Positions 62,567 through 64,000 of a stretch of DNA of 64,000 nt are shown in pieces. The notes below the pieces were generated by a model, which saw nothing but the letters and a program-made list of their open reading frames with translations, was not told the origin of the DNA and did no database searches. A program made the position numbers and the translations under genes. How positions within the stretch are numbered: position 1 is the stretch's first letter; every line of letters begins with the position of its first letter. This DNA comes from Flaviramulus multivorans (GTDB taxonomy: Bacteria; Bacteroidota; Bacteroidia; Flavobacteriales; Flavobacteriaceae), in NCBI RefSeq assembly GCF_021728415.1, contig NZ_JAKKDV010000003.1:1-64000 (forward strand). The letters are read 5' to 3'.

Positions 62567-63613
62567 GTGAAAATACCAAAAAGTGTCAATAATATTAGGC
62601 GACGTGTGATGCATAGCATTACTAAAAATATAGGAAAAAAATATAAAGATCCCGTTGTTGATACTTCAAAACCACTAAACATTCAGAAAGTACTCATTAT
62701 ACGTCCTAATCACCGTTTGGGTAATCAATTATTGTTAACACCTATCGTGCAAGAGGTTATCAATACCTTTCCTAATTGTAAAATCGATTTATTCGTTAAA
62801 GGAGGTGTTGCAAATCCTGTGTTTCAAAATTATACTCAAATCAATAAAATCATTCAGCTTCCTAAAAAGCCTTTTAATCATTTGTTTAAATATATGATGG
62901 TTTGGGCATCTGTTAAGCAAACGCGTTATGATTTGGTTATTAATGGTGATAAAGATTCGTCTTCTGGTAGGTTGCTCACGCAAATTAGTAAAGCTAGATT
63001 TAAGGTGTTTGGTGATGTACACGAAGATATACAAGCAGAATTTCCTGATTATACACACATTTCAAAATACCCTATTTATAATTTAAGACGATATTTAGTA
63101 AAACTAGGATTCGAAAAAAATACAAGTAGTTTACCCGTTTTAAATATAAAACTCAGTACGCAAGAAATTGCAGATGGAAAAATAATATTAGATGGTATTA
63201 TTAATAATAACCGTAAAACTATTTGTATTTATACCAATGCAACTGGTGATAAATGCTATTCGGAAACATGGTGGGAAACTTTTTATGCTCGTTTGTTGAA
63301 AGAATACCCAAACTACAACATTATTGAAATGTTGCCTATTGAAAACATTTCAAAAATTAGCTTTAAAGCGCCTAACTTTTACAGTAAAGATATTCGTGAA
63401 ATGGGAGCTATTATTAAAAACACTTCAATTTTTATCGCAGCGGATAACGGTGTTATGCATTTAGCGAGTGCGTCATTAACACCAACGGTTGGTTTTTTCT
63501 CAGTTACACAACCTAGCATTTATGCACCATACGGAAATGGTAGTGTTGCCCTTAATACAAACGAAACCTCCATAGATGATTGGATAGTATCTATTAATAA
63601 AATCCTTAAATAA
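62567..63613 (+). CDS. Glycosyltransferase family 9 (LPS heptosyltransferase-like)
   Basis: The 348-aa protein begins with GTG at 62567. The N-terminal basic segment NNIRRRVMHSITKNIGKKY precedes the GT9 core: KVLIIRPNHRLGNQLLLTP (about residues 41-59), YDLVINGDKDSS, TICIYTNATGDKCYSETW and the donor-site motif IAADNGVMHLASASLTPTVG (about 290-309). It should transfer a heptose or other sugar to LPS core or a similar glycan. It starts 3 bases after the DMT gene and ends an operon-like group. Confidence 0.9.
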   Translation: MKIPKSVNNIRRRVMHSITKNIGKKYKDPVVDTSKPLNIQKVLIIRPNHRLGNQLLLTPIVQEVINTFPNCKIDLFVKGGVANPVFQNYTQINKIIQLPKKPFNHLFKYMMVWASVKQTRYDLVINGDKDSSSGRLLTQISKARFKVFGDVHEDIQAEFPDYTHISKYPIYNLRRYLVKLGFEKNTSSLPVLNIKLSTQEIADGKIILDGIINNNRKTICIYTNATGDKCYSETWWETFYARLLKEYPNYNIIEMLPIENISKISFKAPNFYSKDIREMGAIIKNTSIFIAADNGVMHLASASLTPTVGFFSVTQPSIYAPYGNGSVALNTNETSIDDWIVSINKILK

Positions 63614-63699
63614 AAATATCTTATAACTTCTTCTGGGATTTGTTTCTTTGTTGTTTTATCTTTATAAGAAATAAATATCTAACTCTAAACCTAATAAAT

Positions 63700-64000
63700 A
63701 TGAGACTACATTTTAAAAATATTCAGAATTTATTCATGGTATTCATGATTTTTGGCGTATTAGTGTCTTGTAAAGACAAATCCAAAGAAAAAGTTGAAGA
63801 TGTAGAAATAAAAGAAATTAAACTCGAAGCCAAAGAGGTTGAATATAGTGCAGATAGCACTCAGATGAAAGGCTATATAGTTTATGATAAAAACATAGAA
63901 GCAAAACGACCAGGGATTATTGTGGTGCATGAATGGTGGGGACATAACGATTATACCCGCGAGCGTGCTGATATGCTGGCAGATTTAGGCTATACAGCTA
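63700..64000 (+). CDS. Dienelactone hydrolase family lipoprotein (partial, 3' end beyond window)
   Basis: From the ATG at 63700 the frame stays open for 100 codons to the window edge. The start MRLHFKNIQNLFMVFMIFGV is followed by lipobox VLVSC (Cys24) and a lysine/glutamate linker. Then comes the hydrolase opening, MKGYIVYDKNIEAKRPGIIV with VHEWWGHNDYTRERADMLA. The HEWWG motif identifies the dienelactone hydrolase branch of the alpha/beta hydrolases; the nucleophile lies outside the window. A near-consensus -7 element TATCTTTA is at 63657-63664. Confidence 0.88.
   Translation, partial: MRLHFKNIQNLFMVFMIFGVLVSCKDKSKEKVEDVEIKEIKLEAKEVEYSADSTQMKGYIVYDKNIEAKRPGIIVVHEWWGHNDYTRERADMLADLGYTA

Overview
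The window looks like chromosomal DNA of a marine-type member of the Flavobacteriaceae (Bacteroidota). The DNA is AT-rich. Many genes are preceded by the Bacteroidota -7 element TAnnTTTG and lack clear Shine-Dalgarno sites. The gene content also fits: type IX secretion (T9SS) cargo, a GIN-domain protein, a PorT-like barrel, DUF3822 next to rsmD, DUF1835, an SUI1 homologue, a fused E1 alpha/beta dehydrogenase and several lipoproteins. I see no transposase, integrase, tRNA, rRNA or CRISPR array. The species cannot be named from the sequence.

Layout. 1-5037 (minus): the N-terminal 1482 codons of a giant secreted repeat protein, plus a small secreted protein upstream of it. 5494-9774 (plus): a SixA-like phosphatase, ppk1, a Ppx/GppA phosphatase and a PorT-like barrel. 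9771-16792 (minus): dnaX-lipoprotein-miaE; a group with a frameshifted hypothetical gene, a LapA-like protein and a GIN protein; then an ECF sigma factor, a 58-aa protein and an MscS-type channel. 16951-17356: RNase P RNA. 17419-20970 (minus): secreted proteins, rsmD, DUF3822 and a membrane protein. 21099-26873 (plus): a RecD-like helicase, DUF4126, kdsB, a HAD phosphatase, a CAT-fold acyltransferase, a KdnB-like oxidase and an acyltransferase. 27045-35656: a large metalloprotease, a NYN-LOTUS protein, a Gfo/Idh oxidoreductase, yebC, a pterin dehydratase, an RmlD-like reductase, gcvT and small membrane or lipoproteins. 35709-40568 (minus): thrABC behind a threonine-rich leader peptide. 40904-64000: a T9SS cargo protein, nnr, a TlpA-like lipoprotein, a five-gene operon with a nucleoside phosphorylase, the E1 fusion, a dipeptidase, ExbD with two upstream small ORFs, an aldo/keto reductase, an S9 peptidase, a helicase, a cold-shock protein, PPK2, two DMT transporters, a GT9 glycosyltransferase and the start of a dienelactone hydrolase.

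How the genes fit together. Polyphosphate is made and used by PPK1, Ppx and PPK2. The Kdo and LPS theme is carried by kdsB, the KdnB-like oxidase and the GT9 heptosyltransferase-like gene. Threonine synthesis from aspartate is complete apart from aspartate-semialdehyde dehydrogenase, and appears to be controlled by a leader peptide with 9 Thr codons in 35.

The observations I rate highest are the threonine-rich leader upstream of thrA, two tandem small ORFs with a shared W-x3-K/R-R-Y ending upstream of exbD, a dispersed palindrome that forms helices inside RNase P RNA, three exactly 20-bp-spaced direct repeats at the sixA-like start, a likely single-base frameshift near 13385, and the nearly identical tandem repeats at the left edge.
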